From a virus, in IMG/VR virus record IMGVR_UViG_3300027833_000091, positions 1 to 43,069 of that record: a DNA stretch of 43,069 nucleotides; one strand, 5' to 3'. The notes under the pieces were generated by a model that did not search any database, was not told the origin of the DNA, and was given only the letters and a program-made list of their open reading frames with translations. A program made the translations under genes and the position numbers. Below, one piece after another: positions 1-7,806 of this stretch (position 1 is its first letter; the number at the start of each line of letters is the position of its first letter).

Positions 1-345
1 AGTAAAGGACAAATATTAGCTCAAGGGTATAATGGGTATCCTCGAGGAATGGATGATTCTGATTATACAGATAGAGAAGCAAAGTATACTAAGATTGTTC
101 ATGCTGAAATGAATGCAATATATAATGCTTCTTGGAATGGAGTATCTCTAGATGGTGCTGATATGTATGTGTATGGTTTACCAGTATGTCATGAATGCGC
201 TAAAGCAATTATTCAAGTTGGAATCAAAAGAGTAATAGTTCCATATAAAGGAAGTGCTCCAGATAAGTGGAAAGATTCTTTTGAATTGACTAAGAAATTT
301 TTTAAAGAAGCAGGCGTAATAGCTGAGCTAGTTAGATATGAATAA
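1..345 (+). CDS. cd: dCMP deaminase, 5'-truncated by window edge
   Basis: Zinc enzyme converting dCMP to dUMP, the substrate for thymidylate synthesis; a thyX gene lies 9 kb downstream. The frame is open from base 1, so the N-terminus is outside the window; 114 residues are visible. They show the family signature GYNGYPRG, the catalytic zinc motif HAE (fragment residues 34-36, followed by MNAI) and the second zinc motif PVCHEC (C63 and C66). The stop overlaps the start of the next gene by 8 bases, so the two are probably cotranscribed. The family assignment is firm; the exact start cannot be seen. Confidence 0.93.
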   Translation, partial: SKGQILAQGYNGYPRGMDDSDYTDREAKYTKIVHAEMNAIYNASWNGVSLDGADMYVYGLPVCHECAKAIIQVGIKRVIVPYKGSAPDKWKDSFELTKKFFKEAGVIAELVRYE

Positions 346-637
346 AGAAGAAGTAAAATTTAGTCCAGAAGAACTAAAGAACAGTAAAAGAATTTATAAA
401 TCAGCAACTCCAAAATATACATTAGATTGGTATATTAAATGGGTTGCATCTGGTTTTATCTTGACAGCAATGTCTATTCGTGGTATTGATGGTTACCTAA
501 TGGTTGACCTAATTATGTCATGTATTGGTATTTCATTATGGACTGTTGTTGCAGTTCTTTGGAAAGATAGAGCCTTGATTCTATTAAATGGGGTTGGATT
601 AATATTCCTGTTAAGGAACTTATTTCAATCGTTATAA
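338..637 (+). CDS. small putative membrane protein
   Basis: A 99-residue protein of unknown function. The first 30 residues are charged, followed by hydrophobic stretches at about residues 33-45, 53-73 and 78-98 that could form two or three membrane spans with short loops. It starts inside the end of the dCMP deaminase gene, a typical coupled arrangement. A 70-base gap with a possible weak hairpin separates it from the inositol-phosphate synthase gene. I do not recognise a characterised family. Confidence 0.7.
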   Translation: MNKEEVKFSPEELKNSKRIYKSATPKYTLDWYIKWVASGFILTAMSIRGIDGYLMVDLIMSCIGISLWTVVAVLWKDRALILLNGVGLIFLLRNLFQSL

Positions 638-709
638 CTATATTATAGTGAGCTACTCTAATCCAGTCAAAATACTCACTTAAATAAACTGATATAAAGG
701 AGAAAAAAT

Positions 710-2005
710 ATGTCAAAAATAAAAGTCGGCATCGTAGGTGTCGGATCATGTGCTAAATCCCTAGTGGAAGGCATTCAATACTACAACGAAAACCCAGAAG
801 ATAAGATTGGTCTTATGTACGAAGATATTGGTGGATATAAAGTCCATGATATTGAGTTTGTTCTAGGGTTTGATATTGATAAAAGAAAAGTCAATAAAAA
901 ACTGGCAGAAGCTTTACGAGCTAAGCCAAATTGCGCAATGGATCATGTAGATCAAATTTATACGAATGGTGAATCAAACGTTTCGTGTATTGCTGATGGA
1001 GCTAGTGTATACTCTGCTCCTGAACTAGATGGCATTGCTCCTCATATGCATGAGTATCCAGATGAAGTAACTTTCGTTAATGGTGCTCAACCAGCAGAAT
1101 CTTTTGATCGTACTGTAGAGTTACTTAAGTACCACAATGTAGATGTTTTAGTTAACTACCTACCAGTTGGTTCAGAAGAAGCTTCAAAGTATTGGGTTGA
1201 TGTTGCATTAGCAGCTGAAGTTCACTTTGTTAATTGTATTCCTACTTTAATTTCAACTGAAGATGCAGTACATACTGAACAAAGATTTATCGATAAAGGT
1301 TTATCAATTGTTGGATCTGATATGAGATCAGCTTGGGGAGCCTCAAGAATGTCTGAAGTACTTCAAGGTGCTATGCTAGATTCTGGACTTATGGTTACAC
1401 AACATATTCAAATGAATATGGCTGCTGGATCAACTCAAGGCCAAGAACATATTAGAACTGGTCGTACAGCTAATACTGATTTCTTAAACATGGCTAAAGA
1501 GTATCGTTTAAAAAATAAACATGTATCTAAAGAAAATGTTCTTAAAGGTCAAAACATTGTAAGAGACGAAAGTACTGCAGGTATGACACTTTATGCTGGA
1601 CCATCATTAACTGTTTTACAAAAACCAGGTGGTGATTATATCCCTTCAGATAATAAAATTGCAAACTTTGATATGGTTGCTTATGGATTTGCTGGAGCTC
1701 GTTACGAAATGTCAGCAAGACTTTCTGTACAAGATTCACCAAACTCTGGTGGAGTAGTTGTTTCAGCTATTCGTTTCTGTAAGGTAGCTTCTGAAATGGG
1801 TATTGTAGGTTTCCTAAGAGGTCCATCAGCTTGGACACAAAAGACACCACCAGTTCAGCTAAAAACTCAAGATGCTAAGTTCGAATGTGATGCTTTAGCA
1901 AGACGTGTGATTACTCCAATGACTGAACCTCAGTTAAAAGAGAATCGTCCTAAAGCAAAAGACCTTCCACACACTTTCCAATCAGGAGAAAACGACTATG
2001 TCTAA
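710..2005 (+). CDS. ino1: myo-inositol-1-phosphate synthase
   Basis: NAD-dependent isomerase turning glucose-6-phosphate into inositol-1(3)-phosphate. The 431-residue protein has an N-terminal nucleotide-binding stretch (VGIVGVGSCAKSLVEG, residues 6-21), a central NYLPVGSEEASKYW block near residue 149, a VGSDMRSAWGASR block near 201, and the family motif DSPNSGGVVVSAIRF at 342-356. Length and motif order fit the shorter bacterial/archaeal INO1 type. A strong ribosome site (AAAGGAG) sits 7 bases before the ATG. It opens a block of five overlapping genes (HAD phosphatase, DNA-modification-like proteins, C5-methyltransferase homologue). That context suggests the inositol serves a special purpose rather than ordinary lipid synthesis (inference). 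Such an enzyme in a phage is unusual. Confidence 0.92.
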   Translation: MSKIKVGIVGVGSCAKSLVEGIQYYNENPEDKIGLMYEDIGGYKVHDIEFVLGFDIDKRKVNKKLAEALRAKPNCAMDHVDQIYTNGESNVSCIADGASVYSAPELDGIAPHMHEYPDEVTFVNGAQPAESFDRTVELLKYHNVDVLVNYLPVGSEEASKYWVDVALAAEVHFVNCIPTLISTEDAVHTEQRFIDKGLSIVGSDMRSAWGASRMSEVLQGAMLDSGLMVTQHIQMNMAAGSTQGQEHIRTGRTANTDFLNMAKEYRLKNKHVSKENVLKGQNIVRDESTAGMTLYAGPSLTVLQKPGGDYIPSDNKIANFDMVAYGFAGARYEMSARLSVQDSPNSGGVVVSAIRFCKVASEMGIVGFLRGPSAWTQKTPPVQLKTQDAKFECDALARRVITPMTEPQLKENRPKAKDLPHTFQSGENDYV

Positions 2006-2387
2006 AGTATTAGTTAACACTTTTGATATTGATGGTGTGATATACTTCGGGGAAGAGCATTATGGCGTAAGACCCTGTGACATGGATATTATTGTCACAG
2101 GGCGGTCGTTCGAACAAAGAGAAGAAACAGAAAAAATGTTAGAATCTCGTGGCATATATAATAGAGTAATGTATAATCCATTGAAGAGATCAGATCCAGC
2201 ATATAGCCGTGAAGCTTCTGGTAAACATAAAGCTGAAACAATCCAAGAACTTGAAAATTTGCATGATTATAAAATTGGAATGCATTTTGAAGATGATCCA
2301 ATTCAAATAGCTGAAATTAAAAAGCTTCATCCTAATCTTAATATTATTCACTTAGTGAGAGAAAGCGAGGAACATGTCAAGTACTAA
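1998..2387 (+). CDS. HAD-superfamily phosphatase
   Basis: A compact 129-residue HAD protein with all four motifs: nucleophile/acid pair in FDIDG (D10, D12), motif II in VTGR (T34), motif III lysine in SGKHK (K76 or K78), and the metal-binding EDD (98-100). It has essentially no cap domain, so it could act on a bulky substrate or a polymer end. It overlaps the inositol-phosphate synthase gene by 8 bases and the next gene by 14. A plausible but unproven role is dephosphorylating inositol phosphate or a sugar-phosphate intermediate of the same pathway. Confidence 0.8.
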   Translation: MSKVLVNTFDIDGVIYFGEEHYGVRPCDMDIIVTGRSFEQREETEKMLESRGIYNRVMYNPLKRSDPAYSREASGKHKAETIQELENLHDYKIGMHFEDDPIQIAEIKKLHPNLNIIHLVRESEEHVKY

Positions 2388-3435
2388 TTTATGGAAACAC
2401 GTTGATCAAAAAGTAGCAGATGATATCTCTTATTTTTGGAAGCGTGTTATAGAAGGTTTTGATTTTAGAGCTGGATTGAATGACTCCTTTAATGGAGATG
2501 ATCCAGCTATTCAATGGAATACCGAATATTTTGGTCCTAATGTAACTATGGACGATCGTCTAAGATACATGGCAGAAAATATTTCTACGAATAAAGAAAT
2601 GTCTGACGAAAATAGAGTGCTTAATTTTGTAATCACTCACTTTTATGGAGGTAGAGACTGCCATAGAATCTTAAATGCTGAACTAGATCCTAGAAAAGCA
2701 TATACTGATTTTGAAAGAGTTTTAATTGATCCAGAATATCTGGAACAAATTAGATCTAATTTAGATAGAGCAAAAGGATTAGGATATTCTATTTGGTCTA
2801 GAACAGAGTTACATACCTCTCTTATGGGTGCATCTAACAAATTTGCTAGAGAAATTCATGGCCATCCAACTCATGCTGTTAACATGATTAGTTGGTTAGC
2901 TGATTGGTTAGTAGATGGAACTGTAGATAAAATCCTTCATTGTAGATCTTTAAAAGAATGCTGTGAAGTACTACTTTCAAAAGAAGGTATTGGTCCTTAC
3001 TATGGATATCATGGAGCAACTGACCAATCAACAAATCCTAAATTAAATTTTACTCATGATGAAGCATTTGTGTTACCTGGCCCAGGATGCCAATTTACAT
3101 TAAAAATGCTATTTCCAACATTGAGTAATAAAGAGTGTTCTCCAGGTAACCAAGTAGTATGGGTTAGAGAGAACCAAGAAAAATTATTCGGTAAAATATA
3201 CTTTAACGAATATTGGCACAACATAAACGTAGATGGTAAGAATGTGTATACATTCCCACAAAGCGAATTGACATGTTATAGCGCTGAAGTAGCTTTATGT
3301 CAATATGGAGTATATTGCGATATGAAAAAGAATACATCAAGAATTGAAAAAAGACAAATTTCTAATACTGATGTAACCTCAATCGTAGAAGCTTTACAAC
3401 ATCAGCCATCATCAATAGAAGATTTTTTAATATGA
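2374..3435 (+). CDS. DNA-hypermodification protein, 5-hmdU DNA kinase helical-domain-like
   Basis: This 353-residue protein resembles the helical domain of 5-hydroxymethyl-dU DNA kinases, a group also described as alpha-glutamyl/putrescinyl-thymine pyrophosphorylases in phages with hypermodified thymine. Supporting stretches are the aromatic N-terminus with YFWKRV, a GYSIWSRTELHTSL block near residue 140, and GIGPYYGYHGATD followed by FVLPGPGC near residues 210-240, which looks like a helix-hairpin-helix DNA-binding core. No P-loop is visible, so the kinase half is missing or supplied by another protein. It overlaps both neighbours and sits between a HAD phosphatase and an SGNH-like protein. 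The family call comes from memory of motif patterns and is moderate. Confidence 0.6.
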   Translation: MSSTNLWKHVDQKVADDISYFWKRVIEGFDFRAGLNDSFNGDDPAIQWNTEYFGPNVTMDDRLRYMAENISTNKEMSDENRVLNFVITHFYGGRDCHRILNAELDPRKAYTDFERVLIDPEYLEQIRSNLDRAKGLGYSIWSRTELHTSLMGASNKFAREIHGHPTHAVNMISWLADWLVDGTVDKILHCRSLKECCEVLLSKEGIGPYYGYHGATDQSTNPKLNFTHDEAFVLPGPGCQFTLKMLFPTLSNKECSPGNQVVWVRENQEKLFGKIYFNEYWHNINVDGKNVYTFPQSELTCYSAEVALCQYGVYCDMKKNTSRIEKRQISNTDVTSIVEALQHQPSSIEDFLI

Positions 3436-4433
3436 GAAATATAATAAATTGTCCGTTCATACCTATAGCTAAAAGACCTGGATCTCATCGTGGTGCTCAA
3501 GGTGTAATATATGGCGATATGATAAAGGAGAAATATGGAAACTGCGACATCAATTATGGTGGAGAAATTGAAGATCACAATGATTATGATGTTCTTTGGG
3601 TTTATCATGGGAGTGACTGGTCTGGTGGCATTAATATGTTTGGTGGGGTCTATGGCTTTCCATATGTTAAAAACACTGTTAACTTTTCTAAGTTCAAAGG
3701 TAAAGTTTATTCAATTGGAATGGACTTTCCACCGTATCACCAACAGCTTCAATCAAAACTTGAATCTGCTAAGAAAGAGGTACAACCCGAATGGAATGAT
3801 GTGGATATCGAAAATCTTGAACGCATGTTCAACGAAGCTGTCAGAGTCGATTACCCAAATAAAACAAAAAATCTAATAGCTGGCGATTCGCATTCAATAT
3901 GTATGTATCGTCCAGGTTGGACAGTAAATAGTGTTCCGTTTAAAACGTTAAATGGCGCACTTAATGAAGGCCTTGAATCTTTTATTCAAATAGAAACCGA
4001 AGGACCGGTAGAATTCTATTTTGGTAACATAGATATTAGGCATCATGTATGTAGGTTGGAAGGCGGTTGGGAGAAGAACGTAAAAGATCTTGCTGAACGA
4101 TATGTAACGGAGGTGAATAACTTATCTGTTCCAGGTCGAATTTACGAACTTCTCCCAATCGAGAATGAGTCTAGAAAAATACCAAAATCTGGTTTTTATA
4201 ATAAACAACCCTTCCATGGCACTTGGGAAGAGCGTAATAATGCTCGAAAGTTATTTAACGAAATTATTCATGATTCTGGTTTAGGAATTAAATGGACAAA
4301 TTATCTATTAAATAAAAAAGGAGAATTGGATTTTGATTATATGGAAAAACCACAATCAATCCATTTATCTAGAGAGTACTATCCATATTGGACTGGTATA
4401 GAAGAAACAAATACACTTGAGGAATTTTTTTAA
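3432..4433 (+). CDS. SGNH-like protein of unknown function
   Basis: A 333-residue protein without clear full-length relatives known to me. The segment LIAGDSHSICMYR (residues 148-160) resembles SGNH block I with S153 as possible nucleophile. GNIDIRHH (199-206) resembles block III, and a late histidine in PQSIHLS (about 311) could complete a catalytic set. SGNH proteins are esterases or acyltransferases, so acylation or deacylation of a DNA adduct or sugar is possible but speculative. It overlaps the preceding gene by 4 bases, and its stop lies just before the ATG of the methyltransferase homologue. The N-terminal 140 residues are unassigned. Confidence 0.5.
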   Translation: MRNIINCPFIPIAKRPGSHRGAQGVIYGDMIKEKYGNCDINYGGEIEDHNDYDVLWVYHGSDWSGGINMFGGVYGFPYVKNTVNFSKFKGKVYSIGMDFPPYHQQLQSKLESAKKEVQPEWNDVDIENLERMFNEAVRVDYPNKTKNLIAGDSHSICMYRPGWTVNSVPFKTLNGALNEGLESFIQIETEGPVEFYFGNIDIRHHVCRLEGGWEKNVKDLAERYVTEVNNLSVPGRIYELLPIENESRKIPKSGFYNKQPFHGTWEERNNARKLFNEIIHDSGLGIKWTNYLLNKKGELDFDYMEKPQSIHLSREYYPYWTGIEETNTLEEFF

Positions 4434-4434
4434 T

Positions 4435-5625
4435 ATGAATACATGGGCAAGCATAGTTCCATTGATTGGTGGAGAAACCATCGCAATGGAAAACGTTTTT
4501 AAAACAAAACCAAAATATTTTTTAACTTTTGATGGCTTTCAAGCTAATGAAGAGCATTTAAGAAATTATTATAATAATGAAATTCCATATTTGAATCTCT
4601 CACAAGGAGAGAAACATACTGAAAGTGTTGATGTAGTTAATACTGTATGTCCTTGTGCAGGTCTAAGTTCTCTTAGTCCACAAGCTGCAAGTAACAGTCC
4701 AATGAACGATTGGATGATTAAATCTGCTGAATATGTTTTAAGTGAAGTACAACCAAGAGTTTTCTGGGGAGAAAATGCTCCAAGACTAGCATCTAAAATG
4801 GGTGAACCAGTTGTACGAAGATTAAGAAAGATTGGTGAAGCCAATGGGTATACATTCAGTATATACAAAACTAAATCTCTATTGCACGGTTTAAGCCAAG
4901 TAAGAGATCGTACATTTTATTTCTTTTGGAAAGGTGATAGAGTACCTTTGATGGAATATGTAGATTTAAAACCATCAACAATTGCAGATGATATTAGAGC
5001 TGTTCATGAAGATGCTAATGATCCTATGAGTATGATTCTAACTAATGACAAAATACCATCTGAAGAACCATACTATAGATATATTTTAGAAGAACTAGAA
5101 GGCGGTATTACTCACGCTCAGTTTGCGTCAAAGATTACTAAATCAGTTGGTCTACAAGATTATATTGAAGAAAGAACAAATTATAAAGTCGTTGCTAAAT
5201 GGATGCGAGAAAAGGGGTATGATACTGTTGCAAAGAAATGTGATAGGCAATACCATAAACTCAAAGCAGGTGGCAATATTATGAGAAAAGGTGTAGAAAT
5301 ACCTAAAGATAAAATTGGTGCTTTTGTTGGTCATATGCCAACAAACCTAACTCATCCAGACGAAGACAGATTTTTAACCGTAAGAGAAGCTTTATCAATT
5401 ATGAAGCTTCCTACTGATTTTGAACTCTTAAATCCTAAGAGATCTCTTAATCATATATGTCAAAATGTTCCAGTTACTACTGCCGAACATCCAGCTCGAA
5501 TGGTTAAAAAATATCTAGCAGGTCAATTAGATCTAATAGATACAGATTTCTTGGTACAAGATAACAAGAAAAAAACCTATGAATATGAAAAAAGTCCTTT
5601 ACAATTGGACCAATTTATGTTATAA
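4435..5625 (+). CDS. C5-cytosine methyltransferase homologue, divergent
   Basis: A 396-residue relative of DNA C5-methyltransferases. In order it shows a degenerate AdoMet loop (SIVPLIGGE, residues 6-14), the catalytic PC pair in VCPCAGLSS (71-79), an EN motif (GENAPRL, 112-118), QVRDR (155-159), a motif IX-like RFLTVREAL near 312 and a motif X-like NVPVTTAEHPARM near 343. The catalytic Cys and Glu are kept, but the usual FAGxGG and PPCQ wording is not. It may methylate DNA or act on a modified pyrimidine. The ATG here follows GAGGA by 11 bases; an in-frame TTG 18 bases upstream is less likely. It is last in the overlapping cassette. Confidence 0.8.
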   Translation: MNTWASIVPLIGGETIAMENVFKTKPKYFLTFDGFQANEEHLRNYYNNEIPYLNLSQGEKHTESVDVVNTVCPCAGLSSLSPQAASNSPMNDWMIKSAEYVLSEVQPRVFWGENAPRLASKMGEPVVRRLRKIGEANGYTFSIYKTKSLLHGLSQVRDRTFYFFWKGDRVPLMEYVDLKPSTIADDIRAVHEDANDPMSMILTNDKIPSEEPYYRYILEELEGGITHAQFASKITKSVGLQDYIEERTNYKVVAKWMREKGYDTVAKKCDRQYHKLKAGGNIMRKGVEIPKDKIGAFVGHMPTNLTHPDEDRFLTVREALSIMKLPTDFELLNPKRSLNHICQNVPVTTAEHPARMVKKYLAGQLDLIDTDFLVQDNKKKTYEYEKSPLQLDQFML

Positions 5626-5626
5626 T
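5598..5626 (+). promoter_or_regulatory. early-type promoter
   Basis: TTTACA, 17 bp, TATAAT with TGT just before the -10 box. It is one of six near-identical promoters in the window and resembles the T4 early consensus. It lies in the last codons of the methyltransferase homologue, 25 bases before the peroxiredoxin start, and would restart transcription for peroxiredoxin, S21, UvsX and helicase. Confidence 0.75.
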
Positions 5627-5651
5627 AGATATATTAACAAACGGAGAATTT

Positions 5652-6161
5652 ATGTTAAATGTAAATCAAAAATTTCCAGGTTTTATGCTCAATGGTATAA
5701 ATTCTGAAAATCAAATAGTTCAAGTAAAATCAGGTGATCTGACTGGATCTTGGGCTGTAATTTATTTCTATCCAAAAGACTTCACCTTTATTTGTCCAAC
5801 TGAAATCAGTGAAATGGACAAATTGTGTGATGAAGCTATTGTGATGGGAGTTTCTGGTGATAATGAGTATTGCAAACTCAACTGGAAAATGTCTAATGAA
5901 CTTATTGGTTCAATTAAACACACACTTGCTGCAGATTGTGGATTAGTATTAGCTAGTTCATGTGAAGTAGTTAATATGGAACATTTCGTATCTGAAAGAG
6001 CTACGTTTATTATGAATCCTGAAGGTATTATTCAGCATGTATCAATGAATGCTATGGATACTGGAAGAGATGTTAATGAACTGTTAAGAACAATTCAGGC
6101 ACTCAAGGCAGGCGGTTTGACTGGCTGTGGTTGGGAACCGGGAGATCAGTTCGTTGCCTAG
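5652..6161 (+). CDS. peroxiredoxin (AhpC/TSA family)
   Basis: Thiol peroxidase reducing hydrogen or organic peroxides. The 169-residue thioredoxin-fold protein has the peroxidatic cysteine C48 in DFTFICPTE and a likely resolving cysteine C159 in GCGWEPG, as in typical 2-Cys AhpC-type enzymes. It starts after a GGAG ribosome site and directly follows an early-type promoter, so it is probably made early. It may protect the infected, respiring host from oxidative damage. Its end overlaps the S21 gene start. Family confident; physiological role inferred. Confidence 0.92.
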   Translation: MLNVNQKFPGFMLNGINSENQIVQVKSGDLTGSWAVIYFYPKDFTFICPTEISEMDKLCDEAIVMGVSGDNEYCKLNWKMSNELIGSIKHTLAADCGLVLASSCEVVNMEHFVSERATFIMNPEGIIQHVSMNAMDTGRDVNELLRTIQALKAGGLTGCGWEPGDQFVA

Positions 6162-6417
6162 TATAGATTTAAGACCAAAGAAGAATAGGAATCCTAAAGA
6201 TAAGAGACCACCTAGGGAAATGCCTTTTGATGTAGCTTTAAGAAAATTTAAAAAAGCATGTGAAAGAGCTGGTATTATACAAGAGGTAAGACGTAGAGAA
6301 TTCTATGAAAAACCAACAGCTAAAAGAAAACGAAAAAAAGCAGAAGCGATTTCACGCACTCGAAAGCAAGAAAGATCAATGCAATTAGGACCAGATAGGT
6401 CTAGGAGAATAAGATAA
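6154..6417 (+). CDS. rpsU: ribosomal protein bS21
   Basis: Small-subunit ribosomal protein that sits near the 3' end of 16S rRNA and the Shine-Dalgarno helix. The 87-residue product contains the family core from [17 protein letters not shown] through [18 protein letters not shown], then a basic tail; the 20 or so residues before the core are an extra basic arm. I chose the TTG that overlaps the peroxiredoxin stop because GGAG lies 9 bases before it; a GTG 27 bases upstream is possible. A phage S21 could compete with the host protein and bias initiation toward phage mRNAs (inference). Confidence 0.9.
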   Translation: MPSIDLRPKKNRNPKDKRPPREMPFDVALRKFKKACERAGIIQEVRRREFYEKPTAKRKRKKAEAISRTRKQERSMQLGPDRSRRIR

Positions 6418-7472
6418 TGTCTATAATGGATAAACTAAAAAAGAACTCAAAAATTAAAACTACTGATATATTGTCAGAAAGTATATTTTTTGGCGAACAG
6501 GATTTTGTTAAGACTAATGTCCCTATGATTAATGTTGCACTATCAGGTGATACTGAAGGTGGATTAACTAGTGGATTAACAGTTTTAGCTGGTCCAAGTA
6601 AACACTTTAAAACATCGTTTGCTTTACTTATGGCAAGTGCGTATTTAAAAGAACATAGTGATGCTGTATTACTATTTTATGATTCTGAATTTGGTTCACC
6701 GCAATCATACTTCGAATCATTTGATATTGATCCAAGTAGGGTATTACATACACCAATTACAGATGTTGAACAACTTAAATTTGATTTAGTAGGTCAACTA
6801 GAAAATATTGATCGTAATGATAAAGTATGTATTGTAATTGATTCTATTGGTAACCTTGCATCTAAGAAAGAATTAGAAGATGCTTTAAATGAAAAATCAG
6901 TAGCTGATATGTCAAGAGCTAAAGCATTAAAAGGATTGTTCCGAATGGTTACTCCTTATTTAACTATGAAGAATGTGCCTTTACTTGCTGTTAACCATAC
7001 ATACCAAGAGATTGGTTTGTTTCCTAAAGCAGTAGTTTCAGGTGGAACAGGTATCTATTATTCAGCTGATAATATTTGGATTATTGGAAGAAAACAAGAA
7101 AAAGTTGGTATGGAAATTAAAGGTTACCATTTTGTAATTAATGTTGAGAAATCAAGATTTGTTAGAGAAAAATCAAAAGTACCTATCTCAGTTACATGGG
7201 AAGGTGGTATCGAAACTTATTCTGGTTTACTAGATGTTGCTTTGGCTGGTAATTATGTTGCTAAGCCTTCTAATGGTTGGTACTGTAGAGTTGATAAAGA
7301 AACTGGAGAGTTACTTGATCCAAAAGTAAGAGCTAAGGACACTATTGAAAAAGAGTTCTGGGATCCTATTTTTGAAGGCACAGACTTTAAAAAGTTTATA
7401 AAAAGCCAATATCAAATTGGTCATAAACCAATGTTAGATGTTGACTATATGGACTTTGATAATGCCGAATAG
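6417..7472 (+). CDS. uvsX: UvsX-type RecA-like recombinase
   Basis: ATP-dependent strand-exchange protein for recombination-dependent replication and repair. The 351-residue protein matches T4 UvsX in layout: an unusual Walker A, AGPSKHFKTS (residues 58-67), the adjacent LLFYDSEFG, a Walker B-like VCIVIDSIGN, and LLAVNHTYQE. Its ATG overlaps the S21 stop (TAATG). The helicase gene follows after one small gene, in the same relative position as T4 uvsX and gene 41. Confidence 0.96.
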   Translation: MSIMDKLKKNSKIKTTDILSESIFFGEQDFVKTNVPMINVALSGDTEGGLTSGLTVLAGPSKHFKTSFALLMASAYLKEHSDAVLLFYDSEFGSPQSYFESFDIDPSRVLHTPITDVEQLKFDLVGQLENIDRNDKVCIVIDSIGNLASKKELEDALNEKSVADMSRAKALKGLFRMVTPYLTMKNVPLLAVNHTYQEIGLFPKAVVSGGTGIYYSADNIWIIGRKQEKVGMEIKGYHFVINVEKSRFVREKSKVPISVTWEGGIETYSGLLDVALAGNYVAKPSNGWYCRVDKETGELLDPKVRAKDTIEKEFWDPIFEGTDFKKFIKSQYQIGHKPMLDVDYMDFDNAE

Positions 7473-7806
7473 TGTTATAAGCCAAAATGATTATAAGTTC
7501 ATAGAATCCAATGAAGAAAATTGGTATGCTATTGAACTCTTGACAGGAAAATGGAAAGGAGTTAGGTATATATATGGTCAGGTCTCTGTAAAAGAATCAC
7601 CTGAACTTAATATGGCAACTCTTGCATTTACCTACAATGTTGTCGATTCGAAAGGATTTGAAGAAGACGACTTATTGAATGATATTAATTTTAAGAATTA
7701 TCTTGGTGGTGTGCTACAACATGCCATCGAAGATTCGCTAGATAATGGAGCCTATATTGGAAATAACAAATCAAATACCGACACAGATACTCAATCATCT
7801 GATTAA
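7462..7806 (+). CDS. small unknown protein between uvsX and helicase
   Basis: About 114 residues from the ATG inside the end of uvsX; an upstream in-frame ATG at 7438 would add eight residues. It is mixed alpha/beta in appearance with an acidic Asp/Thr-rich tail (SNTDTDTQSSD) and no motif I recognise. Its position corresponds to T4 gene 40, but no similarity can be claimed. It overlaps the helicase gene by about 60 bases. Confidence 0.6.
   Translation: MPNSVISQNDYKFIESNEENWYAIELLTGKWKGVRYIYGQVSVKESPELNMATLAFTYNVVDSKGFEEDDLLNDINFKNYLGGVLQHAIEDSLDNGAYIGNNKSNTDTDTQSSD

Noticed and set aside
647-680. AGTGAG / CTCACT inverted repeat before the inositol-phosphate synthase gene
   Set aside because: Only six pairs with a 22-base loop and no following T-run; too weak to call a terminator or operator.
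3535-3876. A 113-codon frame inside the SGNH-like gene
   Set aside because: It is fully contained in a longer supported gene in another frame and has no independent motif, despite an AAAGGAG-like sequence upstream.
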